Positions 62,142 to 64,000 of a stretch of 64,000 nt of DNA are shown here, in pieces. The DNA is from Rhodospirillaceae bacterium. GTDB taxonomy: Bacteria; Pseudomonadota; Gammaproteobacteria; Steroidobacterales; Rariloculaceae. The translations under genes were made by a program, and so were the position numbers. How positions within the stretch are numbered: the stretch's first letter is position 1; every line of letters begins with the position of its first letter. The stretch is taken from the NCBI GenBank assembly GCA_002718345.1, contig PBDA01000024.1, positions 1 through 64,000 on the forward strand. The letters run 5' to 3'. The notes under the pieces were generated by a model that was given only the letters and a program-made list of their open reading frames with translations, was not told the DNA's origin and ran no database searches.

Positions 62142-63126
62142 AGTGAATATTTACTTTATAAATTTGGCACGTATTGCTCTAGCACTTGCATTTTTAGTGG
62201 TAACGATAGGGGCTTGGGTGCGTTTAACAGATGCTGGACTAGGTTGTCCGGATTGGCCTGGGTGCTATGGGCAGTTGACGGTGCCTAATGATGATATAGA
62301 GTTTTCGGAAGCGCTTTCCAATTTTCCAGAACGCCCACTCGAAGCTGGCAAAGCATGGCGGGAAATGGTTCATCGTTATCTTGCTAGTGTCCTCGGTTTT
62401 TTATGCGTACTGCTAGCTGGTTTGGCATGGTTGAATCGTCGAGACCCTAAGCAGGAAACTAATCTACCTTATATCTTAGTAGCCGTGGTTATTTTTCAAG
62501 GAATTTTGGGAATGTGGACCGTGACACTTCTACTTAAGCCAGTGGTTGTGATGGCCCACTTATTAGGAGGTTTAACCACTCTTGGGATCCTATTTTGGCT
62601 TGGACAATGGAGATTATCCGTGCAAAAGTCTCGGTTCAGTCTTAGGCCTCTTCGGGTATTCGCGTTATCAGCGATGCTAATACTTGTTCTACAGATTTCC
62701 CTAGGTGGGTGGACTAGTTCTAATTATGCGGCGCTAGCATGCCCAGATTTTCCTACTTGCCAAACAAAGTGGTGGCCACCTGTAACAGATTTTCATGAAG
62801 GATTTGTCTTATGGAGGGGCATCGGAATAGACTATGAAGGAGGAGTGCTGGACAATCCAGCCCGAGTAGCTATCCACTTCACCCACCGACTAGGGGCAAT
62901 TGTTACAACAATTTTTCTCAGCTTACTAGGCTGGTTGATGATTAGGAGAAAGGAGCTTAGGCCTGATGGTTTTGCGCTGTTTATCATGCTTTTCATTCAA
63001 TTAGCTCTAGGAGTGAGTATAGTTGTATATAGTGCACCACTTTCAGTTGCAGTCGCCCACAATGGTGTGGGGGCTTTGTTATTATTGACGGTTTTAAATG
63101 CTAACCAAAGAATTAGAAACAGTTAA
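62119..63126 (+). CDS. ctaA: Heme A synthase (COX15/CtaA)
   Basis: VTIGAWVRLTDAGLGCPDWPGCYGQ; REMVHRYLASVLG; ALACPDFPTCQ; HFTHRLGAIV. Confidence 0.95.
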   Translation: MRLISSFKVNIYFINLARIALALAFLVVTIGAWVRLTDAGLGCPDWPGCYGQLTVPNDDIEFSEALSNFPERPLEAGKAWREMVHRYLASVLGFLCVLLAGLAWLNRRDPKQETNLPYILVAVVIFQGILGMWTVTLLLKPVVVMAHLLGGLTTLGILFWLGQWRLSVQKSRFSLRPLRVFALSAMLILVLQISLGGWTSSNYAALACPDFPTCQTKWWPPVTDFHEGFVLWRGIGIDYEGGVLDNPARVAIHFTHRLGAIVTTIFLSLLGWLMIRRKELRPDGFALFIMLFIQLALGVSIVVYSAPLSVAVAHNGVGALLLLTVLNANQRIRNS

Positions 63127-64000
63127 TACACCGGTAACAGCTAGCTGGCATGATTACTATCTTCTGACTAAACCCCGTGTAGTTCAGCTTTTGGTTTTTA
63201 CTGCTGTCGTGGGTATGTTTCTATCAACACCGGGATTTGTAGATTGGACAGTATTAATTTTCGCTAGTCTAGGCATCGGTTTTTCCGCTGCCTCGGGGGC
63301 AGCAGTAAACCATATACTTGATCAACGCTTGGATGCGAAAATGTTGAGGACACGCGACAGACCTTTACCACAGGGACGCATTACTGAAAAAGATGCCTTA
63401 ACTTTTGCTTTATTGTTGGGACTTTTGGGTATCGCAATACTAGCCTTTTTGGTTAATTTTCTTACCGCCGTAATTACTTTTTTTTCCTTGATTGGCTACG
63501 CAGTAATTTATACCGTGTATTTAAAAAGAGCGACACCACAGAATATAGTCATTGGTGGAGCTGCTGGCGCATCTCCTCCAGTACTTGGTTGGGCTGCTGT
63601 CACTAATGAAGTAAGTGGATATGCTTTATTATTATTTTTGATAATTTTTACTTGGACCCCACCCCATTTTTGGGCACTTGCTGTTGCGCGCAAAGATGAG
63701 TATGAGAAAGCTGGTGTGCCAATGTTACCTGTAACGCACGGACCAGTAGTTACAAAATCTTTCATTGTTTATTACACCATTCTTCTCATTATTGTATCTC
63801 TACTGCCCTACCTAACAGGAATGACTGGTGTTTTATATTTATTTGGGGCGGCACTTTTGGGCATGGGATTTCTTTATTACGCTATTCAGCTGAAGTGGGG
63901 ACATGATGAGGGGATGGCCATGAAGACATTTTCTTATTCAATCAGCTATCTCATGGCGTTGTTTAGCTTTTTATTGGCTGATCACTATATTCCAGTCATT
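63098..64000 (+). CDS. ctaB: Protoheme IX farnesyltransferase (COX10/CtaB), runs off window end
   Basis: ATG at 63098 reads MLTKELETVNTPVTASWHDYYLLTKPRVVQLLVFTAVVGMFL...AVNHILDQRLDAKMLRTRDRPLPQG; absent from the ORF track because it has no stop in the window. Confidence 0.94.
   Translation, partial: MLTKELETVNTPVTASWHDYYLLTKPRVVQLLVFTAVVGMFLSTPGFVDWTVLIFASLGIGFSAASGAAVNHILDQRLDAKMLRTRDRPLPQGRITEKDALTFALLLGLLGIAILAFLVNFLTAVITFFSLIGYAVIYTVYLKRATPQNIVIGGAAGASPPVLGWAAVTNEVSGYALLLFLIIFTWTPPHFWALAVARKDEYEKAGVPMLPVTHGPVVTKSFIVYYTILLIIVSLLPYLTGMTGVLYLFGAALLGMGFLYYAIQLKWGHDEGMAMKTFSYSISYLMALFSFLLADHYIPVI

Noticed and set aside
1-64000. CRISPR arrays, insertion sequences, integrases other than XerC, prophage or defence islands
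   Set aside because: No direct-repeat arrays, transposase ORFs or phage-like genes seen; XerC is in its canonical dapF-DUF484-xerC context, not a mobile element.

Overview
This window looks like a moderately AT-rich gammaproteobacterial chromosome segment, judged from gene content and synteny (secB/yibN/envC, dapF-DUF484-xerC-hslVU, ubiEJB, aroKB, gmk-rpoZ-spoT-ridA-recG). It is almost entirely housekeeping genes. I saw no transposon, prophage, CRISPR array, rRNA or tRNA. The most interesting signals are ones the ORF track misses. (1) At 3703-3930 there is a probable SelW-like (Rdx family) selenoprotein with an in-frame TGA in a CGRU motif. A perfect hairpin (GCCTCC-GGTCT-GGAGGC) sits 15 nt downstream of the TGA and fits a bacterial SECIS. 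(2) Upstream of a complete trpEGDCFBA operon is a classical transcription attenuator. It comprises a 19-aa leader peptide MSIFSLTKSWWRSLPVERV with tandem Trp codons, alternative pairings, and an intrinsic terminator. (3) The largest non-coding gap (49907-50285) is AT-rich and carries two perfect TTATNCACA DnaA-box matches plus weaker ones. (4) A structured leader with a terminator-like hairpin lies upstream of an RRM protein gene. Smaller observations include degenerate active-site motifs, a small single-TM ORF, divergent genes with overlapping start codons, and loci lacking expected neighbours. Family calls come from reading the translations by eye; no database search was run.
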